A stretch of 64,000 bases of DNA from Pseudomonadota bacterium. Its GTDB lineage: Bacteria; Pseudomonadota; Alphaproteobacteria; Azospirillales; Azospirillaceae. Positions 34,282-42,594 of this stretch are shown one piece after another. Both the position numbers and the translations under genes were made by a program. Within the stretch, counting starts at the first letter, position 1. Each line of letters begins with the position of its first letter. The stretch spans positions 156,009-220,008 of the forward strand of contig JAFAFA010000152.1 of NCBI GenBank assembly GCA_023423695.1, written 5' to 3'. Under the pieces are notes generated by a model. It was not told where the DNA came from. It did no database searches and was given only the letters and a program-made list of their open reading frames with translations.

Positions 34282-35310
34282 GTGACAAGTGTGGATGTCG
34301 TGGTGCCTTCCTACCAGTATGGCCGCTATCTTCGCGGTTGCGTCACCAGCGTGCTGAGGCAGGACATCGCGAACTTGCGCGTCTTGATCATCGACAATGC
34401 CTCGACCGACGACAGCGTCGAGATCGCCCGCCGACTGGCCGCCGAAGACCGCCGCGTCGAGGTCCTGGCGCGCCCGCACAACCTTGGTCCGCACGCCTCC
34501 TTCAATGACGGAATCGACTGGGCGTGTGCCGATTATTTTCTGATCCTGTGCGCCGACGACCTGCTGGCTCCGGGCGCCTTGGCGCGCGCCGTGACGGTCA
34601 TGGAACAGCATCCTGGGGTGCATCTGACCTACGGTGGGGTGGTGATCGACACCTCGACCGCTGGCATGCCGCCAGACCCCTGCTTTCCAAATCTCGGTCT
34701 TCCCCCGGTCGGCCCGGTGGCGGCCGACTGGCGCATTCAGTCGGGATCCGCCTTGCTGGAGCGGTTCTGCCGGACCGGCCGTAACCACATCCCGGGTCCG
34801 ACTGCGGTGGTCAGGACCAGCGTCCAAAAGCAGGTCGGCTATTACCGGCGCACGCTGCCGCAGACCGACGATCTGGAGATCTGGATGCGATTCGCCCTGC
34901 AAGGCGACGCTGCGGAAACCGACGCCGTCCAGGGAATCGCCAGGGTGCACCCGTTGAGCCAATCCGCCTCCTCCCGCACCGTCCACGACTGGAATGTCGA
35001 GTTCCTGGCCGCCTTCGAGACGTTCTTCGCCGACGCCGGGGCCGCATTGCCGCAAGCCGGACGGCTGCGCCGGCTGGCCCGGCGGGCGCTGGCCGAGCGG
35101 GCTTACTGGTGTGCCGCGTCCCACCTGGCACGGGGCGATGTTGCCCTGGCGCGCGACCTTATTCGCTTTTCGGTGCGGATGGCGCCGTCGACCGCGGTGC
35201 TGCCGCCTGTCACGGCCCTTCTGCGCCGCCCCGACACCTTGCAGAGGCTGGGCCGGCTCTCCGCCGACCTGACCGCACCGCTGCGCCGGCGCTTCGACGG
35301 CACCCCGTAA
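34282..35310 (+). CDS. family 2 glycosyltransferase
   Basis: A 342-residue GT-A enzyme. VDVVVPSYQYGRYLRGCVTS at the start, VLIIDNASTDDSVEIA near 36, and the metal-binding CADDLLAPG near 91 correspond to the GT2 nucleotide-sugar site. It begins with GTG, preceded by GGAGGCTCGGC. The C-terminal 110 residues are helical and Arg/Ala-rich, with no membrane span. It probably adds a sugar of the repeat unit; donor and acceptor are unknown. The epimerase gene follows 52 bases later on the same strand. Confidence 0.9.
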   Translation: MTSVDVVVPSYQYGRYLRGCVTSVLRQDIANLRVLIIDNASTDDSVEIARRLAAEDRRVEVLARPHNLGPHASFNDGIDWACADYFLILCADDLLAPGALARAVTVMEQHPGVHLTYGGVVIDTSTAGMPPDPCFPNLGLPPVGPVAADWRIQSGSALLERFCRTGRNHIPGPTAVVRTSVQKQVGYYRRTLPQTDDLEIWMRFALQGDAAETDAVQGIARVHPLSQSASSRTVHDWNVEFLAAFETFFADAGAALPQAGRLRRLARRALAERAYWCAASHLARGDVALARDLIRFSVRMAPSTAVLPPVTALLRRPDTLQRLGRLSADLTAPLRRRFDGTP

Positions 35311-35362
35311 CGGCGCCCGGTGACCCGCCATCCTCCGGCGCCCTCCCCCTTGAGAGGCCAGC

Positions 35363-35914
35363 ATGCAGTTCGAGCAGACGACGCTCCCCGGAGCCCATCT
35401 CATCCGTCCCGATCCTGCCCATGACGAACGAGGCTTCTTTGCCCGCACCTTCTGCGTCCGCGAATTCTCCGAGCATGGGCTGGAGACGACGTTCGTCCAG
35501 CACAGCACATCCTACAACATCAAGCGTGGAACCCTGCGCGGCATGCATTTCCAGCGTCCGCCCGACGGCGAGGTCAAGCTGGTGCGCTGCCTGAGCGGTG
35601 CGATTTGGGACGTGATCGTCGACCTGCGTCCCGGCTCCACCAGCTTCGGACGCTGGCAGGGCTTCGAACTCACCGCCCGCAACCGGCACCAACTCTATAT
35701 CCCCAAGGGCTTCGCCCACGGATTCCAGACCTTGGCCGACGACACGGAGGTTGGCTACCTCATTTCCGCGTTCCATGTGCCCGGCGGCGCTTGCGGGGTG
35801 CGCCATGACGATCCGGTGCTCGCCATTGACTGGCCGCTGCCGCCGGTGGCAGTGAGCGAGCGGGATCGGTCCTGGCCGGACTTCGCCGTCGCCATGGAGG
35901 ACCTTCCCGCCTGA
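35363..35914 (+). CDS. dTDP-4-dehydrorhamnose 3,5-epimerase family protein (RmlC-like)
   Basis: A 183-residue cupin-fold epimerase. The catalytic His lies in GTLRGMHFQRPP (about residues 52-63), preceded by FFARTFCVREFSE and FVQHSTSYNIKRG, and IPKGFAHGFQTLADDTEVGY near 112-131 carries the active-site Tyr region. No rmlA, rmlB or rmlD gene is in the window, whereas rfbF/rfbG are, so it more likely epimerises CDP-4-keto-6-deoxyglucose or its C-methylated product than dTDP-rhamnose precursors. It is downstream of, and probably co-transcribed with, the GT2 gene. Confidence 0.9.
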   Translation: MQFEQTTLPGAHLIRPDPAHDERGFFARTFCVREFSEHGLETTFVQHSTSYNIKRGTLRGMHFQRPPDGEVKLVRCLSGAIWDVIVDLRPGSTSFGRWQGFELTARNRHQLYIPKGFAHGFQTLADDTEVGYLISAFHVPGGACGVRHDDPVLAIDWPLPPVAVSERDRSWPDFAVAMEDLPA

Positions 35915-35957
35915 GGGGGCGCTCAACTGGGGAGACGGCGGGCGTCGCGGACCGTCA

Positions 35958-37268
35958 TCACCCCGCCGCGTAGGCGATGAGGCCATGATCGCGGAGCATC
36001 GCTGCGGTGTCCGCGATCACGCCAAAGGGCAAGCCGGCACGTTCGGCGATGTCGAGCAGGCTGCGGCGCCCATCGGCTTGGTTGAGCACCCAGAGCATGG
36101 CCATGTTCCGCGCCGGCGCGTCCCGGTCGCCACCGATTGCCGTATAGAGCCCGCGCCGCCCGAGCTGCGGCTCGCATTTCGGCTGGAGGTTCACCGGCGT
36201 CGCGTCTGCTTCCAGGACATCGAGTGCCGCCACCACCAGACGGTAGGAGTGGGCAAGCTGCTCGGGCTTGATGAACGCCAGATCGTCGGCCGAGGTGTGA
36301 TACTCGGGATAGGTGCCGAACTGGCTGCGCTGGAACGAGCCCACGGGCAGGTCGAAGCCTGGCGAGCAGAACTGGCGCTCGTCGTAGCCGTAGGGGAAGA
36401 AGTCGATCACGGCAGCCGAGGGGGAACCATGGCGCAGCACATGCGCAATGGCGCGGTCGATGGCGGCATCGCCCTTTCGGCTCTTTTTGTAGGTCGGAGC
36501 GCCGGCGTCGCCGACTCCCGACAGCACGAGCCCATGCCGGATGCGCTCCAGCCGGTGTTCGTTGCGGGCAAGCCAGGCGATGGCCCCGATGGTGCCCGGG
36601 GCGAACAGGAAACGGTAGCTGTAGCGCGTCTCGACCCCCTTCATCCGCTCGGCCAGCAGCGACAGCAGCGCGATGCCGGAGCAGTTGTCGTTGGCGAGCG
36701 ACGGATGGCAGACATGGGTGGTCAACAGGATCTCGTCCTCGGTCCTGCCACGGTGCAGATACTCGCCATAGCTCAGGCAGCCGTCCTCCAGCGTGGCGTC
36801 GATGCAGACCTCATAGTCGCCATCGGGCAGCTCCAGAAGCCGGTCATGCGCCATGCAGAACCCCCAGGACTCAGCATAGTAGCTGGTGCGGTAGGGGATA
36901 AGGCCGGGCTGTTCGGGCAAGGTGAAGATGTGCTGGCGTAGCGCGGCGAGTGGCATGCGGGCGTGGACCGGCGTGCTGTAGCTCACGACATGCAGGCTGT
37001 TGCGCCGGAAATCGATGACGCGCTCGCCCCGCTCGTTCTTCACATAGGCGTCGCGGATGGTCCATTCGCGCGGGACGATCCAGTCGAAGACGGCAGTCCC
37101 GCTCGGCACCTCGCTGACCTCCAGATCGACCCGCTGCCGCAGCAGCTCCAGCGTCTCACGCACGCCTGGGCCGGTGATGCTGCGGCAGATCGGAAAGAGC
37201 TCGGCGGCGATCTTGTGCAGGATCGAGCCCACTTCCGGGTCGTCGAGGCGGTCCGGTAGGCGCGTCAT
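35958..37268 (-). CDS. DUF4910 aminopeptidase-like domain protein
   Basis: A 436-residue protein. Residues 1-340 resemble the DUF4910/aminopeptidase-like family with a zinc-peptidase M28 core: TTHVCHPSLANDNCSGIALL near residue 180 (His, Asp and a neighbouring Asn), FLFAPGTIGAIAWL near 220 and YPEYHTSADDLAFI near 325 supply further metal-ligand positions. The last 80 residues look like a winged helix (DGRRSLLDIAERAGLPFGVI). Such proteins recur in polysaccharide loci, where amide hydrolysis or sugar modification is suspected, but no activity is established. The ATG at 37268 overlaps the stop of a small upstream ORF. Confidence 0.85.
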   Translation of the reverse strand: MTRLPDRLDDPEVGSILHKIAAELFPICRSITGPGVRETLELLRQRVDLEVSEVPSGTAVFDWIVPREWTIRDAYVKNERGERVIDFRRNSLHVVSYSTPVHARMPLAALRQHIFTLPEQPGLIPYRTSYYAESWGFCMAHDRLLELPDGDYEVCIDATLEDGCLSYGEYLHRGRTEDEILLTTHVCHPSLANDNCSGIALLSLLAERMKGVETRYSYRFLFAPGTIGAIAWLARNEHRLERIRHGLVLSGVGDAGAPTYKKSRKGDAAIDRAIAHVLRHGSPSAAVIDFFPYGYDERQFCSPGFDLPVGSFQRSQFGTYPEYHTSADDLAFIKPEQLAHSYRLVVAALDVLEADATPVNLQPKCEPQLGRRGLYTAIGGDRDAPARNMAMLWVLNQADGRRSLLDIAERAGLPFGVIADTAAMLRDHGLIAYAAG

Positions 37269-37378
37269 GATGCGGCTGCCCATGCGATGGTGCGGGCCAG
37301 CGCCGTCCCGGCACCAGGATGCCCCTTGTGACCGATGGCCTGTCCGGTTGCTCCATTGTCGGTTGCTGGAACCGTCAT
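37265..37378 (-). CDS. candidate 37-residue translationally coupled small ORF
   Basis: An ATG at 37378 overlaps the pyruvyltransferase stop (ATGA), AAGGAG lies 8 bases upstream, and the ORF ends in a TGA that overlaps the DUF4910 start in the same ATGA way. The peptide begins MTVPATDNGATGQ and ends ARTIAWAAAS, with Gly/Ala-rich, weakly amphipathic composition and no signal or membrane segment. It fills exactly the gap between two otherwise coupled genes. It may be a real small protein or simply keep ribosomes moving to the DUF4910 start. No family is recognised. Confidence 0.5.
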   Translation of the reverse strand: MTVPATDNGATGQAIGHKGHPGAGTALARTIAWAAAS

Positions 37379-38679
37379 GTTCCTTGCTCCTTCCGGTTGA
37401 TCATTGTCGGGCTGCGGGTGGGCCGCGGGGCAAGAGGCAAGCGGGCGGCGAGCAGGGCATCCTGATCGTCCAGGCGGAGCCGGTAGACGGCGACGCGCTC
37501 GCAGATGCGACGGCCATGCTCGGCACGGGCTTGGCGCAACGCCGAGAACTGATCGATCAGCCGATCGACATCGAGCGTCTCGATATGCTGGCAGAAGTCC
37601 GCCAATCCCATCTCGGCGAGGAGCTCGTCGTTCTTGCTTGCATAGCCGATCGACAGCACTGGCCGCCCGAGCTTGAGGGCCGCGACGATGTTGTGGAACC
37701 GGGTGGCCACGACGAGGTCCGTGCCGGCGATCTGCCCCATCAGCGCGTGCAGGTCGGCGGTCGGTTCGGCACACAGCAGATCGGCCGCCATGCCCGGGCG
37801 CTCGGCACGCAGCAGCGCCGCCAGCTCCTCGACGGTTTCGCGATCACCGGTATCGCCGGTCAGCAGCCGGACCCGGCAGCCCTGGTCGAACAGCCAGAGC
37901 GTGAAACGCCGCAGCTTGTCCAGATAGGCACGGTGAATGCCGGCGCCGGCATGCAGGTCGTGGCTCCAGCCATAATAGCCCATCACCCCGAGCCCAACCG
38001 TGAGCACCGGCTGCGATGCGGCCATGGGCTCGGCAGACGGCACCGGTGGAATCGGCAGCGCAAAGGCGAGATCGGGGAAAACGGCGTCGCACTCCGTCGT
38101 GACCCCGATGCTGGACATGAAGTCGCGCGAGCCCACGTCGCGGTAGGAACGGTACTGCGCCATGGCAGCAGCCCGTCCCATCAGCCAGCGGCTGAGCGGG
38201 TGCTGGATCGGCCCGGCGCCTATGCTGACGAAGGCGATGCGGACACCACCCAGGCGCGCGCCCAGACACCATCCGAACACGGCGATCGGCATGCCGAACG
38301 GCCCGGTTCCGAAATCATCCAGGATGCCGGTGCCGGGAAAGATCAGGGCATCGGCGCGCGACGCCATCAAAACGGCGCGGCCGAAGCCGACGGCGCGGCG
38401 CGGCAGCCCTCCCAGCAGACGGTCGAGCGCGTTGAACAGCGAGCCCCCGGCCAGCCGTGCGCCGAAGTGAACGGCGTGGATGCCGTACCGCGCGGCGACC
38501 TGCTCCGGCGCACTGCAGATGCAAACGGGTTCGATGCCCGGTCGGCGGCGCAGGAACGTCAACATGGCCTCAAGCGAGGCATCATTGCCGGAATTGCCGC
38601 TGCCGAACAGGCCGAACAGGTATACCCGGCGGACCGGCTCCGCGCCCTGCCGCCACGTTCCATCGAGGCGCGCTGTCAT
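37375..38679 (-). CDS. polysaccharide pyruvyl transferase family protein
   Basis: A 434-residue protein of the CsaB/WcaK/ExoV type. VYLFGLFGSGNSGNDASLEA at about residues 19-38 is the N-terminal family motif; IFPGTGILDDFG near 115, AFVSIGAGPIQHP near 148 and VVATRFHNIVAALKLGRPVL near 327-346 (conserved Arg and His) complete the fold. Members add a pyruvate ketal from phosphoenolpyruvate to a sugar, giving acidic polysaccharide. It overlaps the DUF4038 gene by one base and is part of the leftward operon from 41.5 to 35.9 kb. Confidence 0.9.
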   Translation of the reverse strand: MTARLDGTWRQGAEPVRRVYLFGLFGSGNSGNDASLEAMLTFLRRRPGIEPVCICSAPEQVAARYGIHAVHFGARLAGGSLFNALDRLLGGLPRRAVGFGRAVLMASRADALIFPGTGILDDFGTGPFGMPIAVFGWCLGARLGGVRIAFVSIGAGPIQHPLSRWLMGRAAAMAQYRSYRDVGSRDFMSSIGVTTECDAVFPDLAFALPIPPVPSAEPMAASQPVLTVGLGVMGYYGWSHDLHAGAGIHRAYLDKLRRFTLWLFDQGCRVRLLTGDTGDRETVEELAALLRAERPGMAADLLCAEPTADLHALMGQIAGTDLVVATRFHNIVAALKLGRPVLSIGYASKNDELLAEMGLADFCQHIETLDVDRLIDQFSALRQARAEHGRRICERVAVYRLRLDDQDALLAARLPLAPRPTRSPTMINRKEQGT

Positions 38680-40121
38680 TATCTGTCCTTTCCCAGTGAG
38701 CCCGACGTCTGCGTGCCCAGGGCCCGTACGCCGGGGGCGGACTGGAGGATCAGCACCCAGTCTTGCTCGCCGCGGTCATTTGCGCCGGGGGGAGCGAACT
38801 CGGCCCGGCCGGAATTTTGGCCCGGAGGCTCCGCGGCGACCGTGCGTCCGCTCGTCGGATCGTACCAGCGGGCGGCCAACACGGCCCCGGCGAGCCAACC
38901 TGGGTCGACCGTTACGGCCCGTGCTGCCGGGATGTATAGGACGGCCAGCGTCCGGTCGGCGGTGATCGCCGCGCCCGGACGTTGGGTCTGGACCTCCTTG
39001 CTGCCGGTGAGCAGGATGTCGGCGAGCGAGCCGACGATGCCGCCGCGTTCCTTGAACTGGACCCAATCGTCCGGCGCGGGCTCCAGGCGCCACCAGGGCA
39101 GCGTCTCGAACAGCGCGCGCAGATGTTCCATGTCCCGGCTCCCCACGCTGTCGAGGGCCTGCTTCCAGTCCGTCGGCGCCTTATGGATGCCGGGGCCTGC
39201 GAAGTGCCAGATCGGATTGTTGCCGAAGACTTGGCCGGCGGCGCCCCCCAGCAGCGCCTGATAGGCCTGGGCACGGACATCGCGTCCGGCGACACTGTGC
39301 TCGTCCTCGTAAACCGTCTCGATCAGGAAGAACGGCCTGCCGGTCTGCTGGCGGCGCTGGCGCAGGGCCGCCTCACGCATCGGTCCGTAGGTGTAGACGG
39401 TGTCGATGCCGAGCCACGGCGCCCCGGACCAGACATCGGAGACCACGGTGCCTGGGCCGCCATGCACCGTGTGCAGGGCGTGCGCATCCACCTCGCGGAT
39501 GCCATCGATGATGGCTTCGGCGAGCCTCTTGTCAGGAGGATCGTAATCGCCGCCATGGACCCAGACGATGTTGTCCAGCCCCTGGAAGCGGTGGCCGAGA
39601 TAGCGGCCGTAGTCGCGCAGCTTGGCCGGACCGTTGCGCTCCATCGCCCGGTACCAGCCTTCGTCGCCACCGCCGACGCCCATGTAGGACGGTGTCAGCA
39701 GCACGAGAATGCCGAGTGCCTGCGCCCGGCGCAGGATCCAGTCGGCATGGGCGAAGTAGCGTTCATTGGGGGTCGCGTAGTTGCCGGCCGCCAGGAATGG
39801 CGGTTCGTGGTAGGCATTGGCCGGTGCATTGAGGGCGAATTTGTGCTCGATCAGCGACACCAGGATGGTGTTGAAGCCGCGGGCGGCACGGTCTGTCAGA
39901 TAGATGTCCGCATCCTCACGGGTCAGATCGGCGATCAGGGACCAAGCGGTGTCGCCATGCAGCAGGAATGGACGGCCTGTCGCATCCGCCAGATACCGTG
40001 GTGTAACGGAGAGCGGGAAGCGCGGCTTCTCGGCGGCCAAGGCGGTGCTGGCCAGCACCGTCACCGCCGTGGCGATCATCAGCCGCATCGGCCAGGGACG
40101 CCAGCTGATGGGTGCGGTCAT
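38679..40121 (-). CDS. secreted DUF4038 glycoside hydrolase-like protein (apiosidase-like)
   Basis: A 480-residue protein with an N-terminal signal peptide (about residues 10-30, LMIATAVTVLASTALAAE). The (beta/alpha)8 DUF4038 domain follows: RPFLLHGDTAWSLIADLTRE, NTILVSLIEHKF, IVWVHGGDYDPPD and the acid residue region FFLIETVYEDEH. The C-terminal 90 residues resemble the small beta domain often attached to this family. Its location in a polymer-synthesis operon suggests periplasmic trimming or turnover of the polysaccharide, analogous to other glycosidases in such loci; the substrate is unknown. Confidence 0.87.
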   Translation of the reverse strand: MTAPISWRPWPMRLMIATAVTVLASTALAAEKPRFPLSVTPRYLADATGRPFLLHGDTAWSLIADLTREDADIYLTDRAARGFNTILVSLIEHKFALNAPANAYHEPPFLAAGNYATPNERYFAHADWILRRAQALGILVLLTPSYMGVGGGDEGWYRAMERNGPAKLRDYGRYLGHRFQGLDNIVWVHGGDYDPPDKRLAEAIIDGIREVDAHALHTVHGGPGTVVSDVWSGAPWLGIDTVYTYGPMREAALRQRRQQTGRPFFLIETVYEDEHSVAGRDVRAQAYQALLGGAAGQVFGNNPIWHFAGPGIHKAPTDWKQALDSVGSRDMEHLRALFETLPWWRLEPAPDDWVQFKERGGIVGSLADILLTGSKEVQTQRPGAAITADRTLAVLYIPAARAVTVDPGWLAGAVLAARWYDPTSGRTVAAEPPGQNSGRAEFAPPGANDRGEQDWVLILQSAPGVRALGTQTSGSLGKDR

Positions 40122-41500
40122 GCCGGCACCATGTCCGCCCGGTTGTAGCGCCGATAGACGCTTTCCGACGGCCGCCCGACGAGATGGTGCTCGACGCCGT
40201 CGGCCAGCGCCCGGGCATAGACGGACAGAGCGCCATCCACGGCCTCGACGGTGGCATCGATGTCGGCGATCTTGTGGGAGTAGCTGACCACCAGGGACGG
40301 TGCGAGGATGCCGCGCCGGATGGTCTCCTGCAAAAACAAGGTGCGGAAGGCCTGCGACCGCTGTCCGTCCTGGTCGAGCGTCTCATAGAACAAGCAGCAC
40401 GGCTTGCCGACGATCCGGACGGCGTCGTCGAGGCCGCGCCGGTGCACCACCTCGCGCAGACGGTCGGCCAGCCGCGTGCCGATGCGCCACAGATGGCCGG
40501 TGACGTCCTCGCGTTCATAGATCTTCATGGTCGCAATCGCCGCCGCCAGCGCATGTGTCTCGGCGCCGTGGGTGGTGGACAGCAGGAAGACCCGCGGTCG
40601 TTCGGTCTGATCAAGGCCGCCGAGTTGCATGAGCTCGCGCCGTCCTGCCAGCGCCGAGACGGAGAAGCCATTGCCCAGTGCCTTGCCGAAGCAGGACAGG
40701 TCGGGCACCACGCGGTACAGCGCCTGTGCTCCGCCTCGGCTCCAGCGGAAGCCGGTGATCATCTCATCGAAGACCAGCAGCGCTCCGTTGGCGTGGCACA
40801 GCCGTTTCAGATCCTGGAGATATCCCTCGGGCGGATCGTCGATCCGCGCGGGCTCCAGGATCAGGGCGGCGATCTGCCCGGGATGCTGCGCGAACAGGGC
40901 CTCCACCGCCCGGAGGTCGCCGTAGGGGAAGGCGAGCGTGAGGCGTTTGACGGCCTCCGGAATGCCGGCATCCATCGGCGTGGTGCCGATGAACCAGTCG
41001 TCGGTCGAGAAGAACGGGTGGTCGGCGCAGCGGGCGATCAGGTCGCGGCCGGTGTAGGCACGGGCCAGGCGCATCGCGCCGGAGGTGGCGTCGGAGCCGT
41101 CCTTGCAGAATTTGACCATGTCGGCGCCGGTGATCAGCGACAAGAACTGTTCGGCGCAGGTGACCTCCAGCGGTGACGGACGGGTGAAGTTGCAGCCACC
41201 CGTCAGCTGGCGCCTGGCGGCGCGCACCACCTCGGGATAGGCGTGGCCCAGGCCAACCGCACGGTTGCCCATGCCGTACTCGATGAAGGAGTTGCCGTCG
41301 ACATCCCAGACGCGGCATCCCTCGCCATAGAGGATGAACCCAGGCGACAGCACCGGATATTGGTCGTCGCCCTTGGCGTAGGTGTGGCAGCCGCCGGGGA
41401 TGATGCGGTGCGCCCGTTGCCGCAGCTGGTCGGATTTCATGTATCGCAAGTCCGCCTTCACCTTGGCCTCCTGATCGCCGTAAAATGATCGCCGCAGCAT
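40118..41500 (-). CDS. class III aminotransferase (glutamate-1-semialdehyde aminomutase-like)
   Basis: A 460-residue PLP enzyme. IIPGGCHTYAKGDDQYP near residue 33, the WDVDGNSFIEYGMGNRAVGL region, CKDGSDATSGAMRLARAYTG near 132, DEMITGFRWSRGG near 245 (PLP-ring Asp) and SCFGKALGNGFSVSALAG with the Schiff-base Lys near 277 follow class III enzymes. Its place in the polysaccharide locus argues against haem synthesis; it may aminate a sugar-linked or small-acid precursor. The stop overlaps the DUF4038 start (ATGA). An ATG at 41440 (MKSDQLRQRA) is an alternative start that fits the family better than 41500. Confidence 0.85.
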   Translation of the reverse strand: MLRRSFYGDQEAKVKADLRYMKSDQLRQRAHRIIPGGCHTYAKGDDQYPVLSPGFILYGEGCRVWDVDGNSFIEYGMGNRAVGLGHAYPEVVRAARRQLTGGCNFTRPSPLEVTCAEQFLSLITGADMVKFCKDGSDATSGAMRLARAYTGRDLIARCADHPFFSTDDWFIGTTPMDAGIPEAVKRLTLAFPYGDLRAVEALFAQHPGQIAALILEPARIDDPPEGYLQDLKRLCHANGALLVFDEMITGFRWSRGGAQALYRVVPDLSCFGKALGNGFSVSALAGRRELMQLGGLDQTERPRVFLLSTTHGAETHALAAAIATMKIYEREDVTGHLWRIGTRLADRLREVVHRRGLDDAVRIVGKPCCLFYETLDQDGQRSQAFRTLFLQETIRRGILAPSLVVSYSHKIADIDATVEAVDGALSVYARALADGVEHHLVGRPSESVYRRYNRADMVPA

Positions 41501-41551
41501 GGTTGCGTGAGGTGGTTCGGACCGGCGGCCATCGCCGGCCTTCCGAACCGG

Positions 41552-42253
41552 TCAGAAATAGGTTTCCGGGATGATCACGATGTCGCCTGGCAGGATGGGC
41601 ACGTTGGCTTTGACCCTGCCCTCCTTGAGCAGGTCGTCGAGGCGGACGCGGTAGCTCCGTTCACCGCCGCCGAACTGGCGCACCAGCACCGCGCGGTTGC
41701 CATCGGCGAACTTGGTCAGCCCGCCCGCAGCGATCATGACGTCGAGCATCCGCATCCGCTGGCGATACCGGATGGCCGTCGGCTTGACCGCTTCGCCCAC
41801 CACTTGGACCTGCTGCTCGGAGGTGTCGGCGAAGTTGTTCATGGTGACCGTCACCAGGGGGTCAGGCATGTAAGCGGTCAGGCTCCTCTTGATGTCGAGT
41901 GCGAGTTCCTCCGGTGTCTTGCCGGCCGCCATGACCTCCTGGAGCAATGGCATCGTGATCCGTCCGTCGGGACGCACCGGCGCGGTGGTGGAGAATTCCG
42001 GCGCCTGCCAGACCTCGACATGGACGGTGTCGAGCGGAGCGATGTGATAGTTGGGTGCGAGCCCACCCTGCTCCACCGTGAGCGGCGCCTCCTCCAAGGC
42101 CATAGAGCCGCAAGCTGACAGCAGCGGCGCCAGGGCGAGCAGTCCCGCCAACGTCAATGCCGGTTTCAGCCGGCGCCAGCCAGTGCTGCTTGGGCCGATG
42201 CCGTACGGGCGCCGGGGCACCCCGCGCCCTGCGATGCTTTTGCCAGTGATCAT
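41552..42253 (-). CDS. Wza-type polysaccharide export lipoprotein
   Basis: A 233-residue outer-membrane auxiliary protein. The lipobox LLSAC lies near residues 46-50, after a hydrophobic stretch (ALTLAGLLALAPL) and a long basic N-region. The Poly_export domain contains YHIAPLDTVHVEVWQAPEFS and the first SLBB-like repeat VQVVGEAVKPTAIRYRQRMR, ending with LPGDIVIIPETYF. It is shorter than full Wza (about 380) and has one SLBB domain, as in many alphaproteobacterial EPS loci. It would form the exit channel with the Wzc-type kinase encoded 17 kb away. Confidence 0.9.
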   Translation of the reverse strand: MITGKSIAGRGVPRRPYGIGPSSTGWRRLKPALTLAGLLALAPLLSACGSMALEEAPLTVEQGGLAPNYHIAPLDTVHVEVWQAPEFSTTAPVRPDGRITMPLLQEVMAAGKTPEELALDIKRSLTAYMPDPLVTVTMNNFADTSEQQVQVVGEAVKPTAIRYRQRMRMLDVMIAAGGLTKFADGNRAVLVRQFGGGERSYRVRLDDLLKEGRVKANVPILPGDIVIIPETYF

Positions 42254-42594
42254 GGTGAGTGCCTTGGAAGTGGCCTCGTTGGTTACGCGAGGCGAAGTGC
42301 CGATGGGGACGACGCTAGCACTGCACCTAACAGTGCGAAGCTTGGCAATCCTGAGGAAAGCCGGCTGCCGGAGGCGCCCTACCCATTGGGACGTAGGTGC
42401 CCCCTCCCCATCCCTCGTCGGGTCGAGCATGCCATGCCTCCACGGGCGGGGGGCCGCTGGAATGTCGAATCCGGGCATCGCCGAAGCTAGGCGTATCGCC
42501 TGACCCCTCGTTTCTTTTCCTGAATTGCCGGCCCGGTCGCTGCCGGACGAGGGTGTCCCTGGTTCCCGTGCCACTTGGACAGGATTTCCCGACC
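42254..42594. promoter_or_regulatory. divergent promoter region between wza-type and GT4 genes
   Basis: A 341-base spacer with no recognisable gene between divergent transcription units. It contains the inverted repeat GCACTG-N7-CAGTGC at 42318-42336, a possible operator, and AGGATTTCCCGACC as the ribosome site before 42595. No sharp sigma-70 boxes could be fixed. Confidence 0.45.

Noticed and set aside
35363..35914. Evidence for a dTDP-rhamnose pathway
   Set aside because: Only an RmlC-like gene is present; no rmlA, rmlB or rmlD in the window, while the CDP route is.
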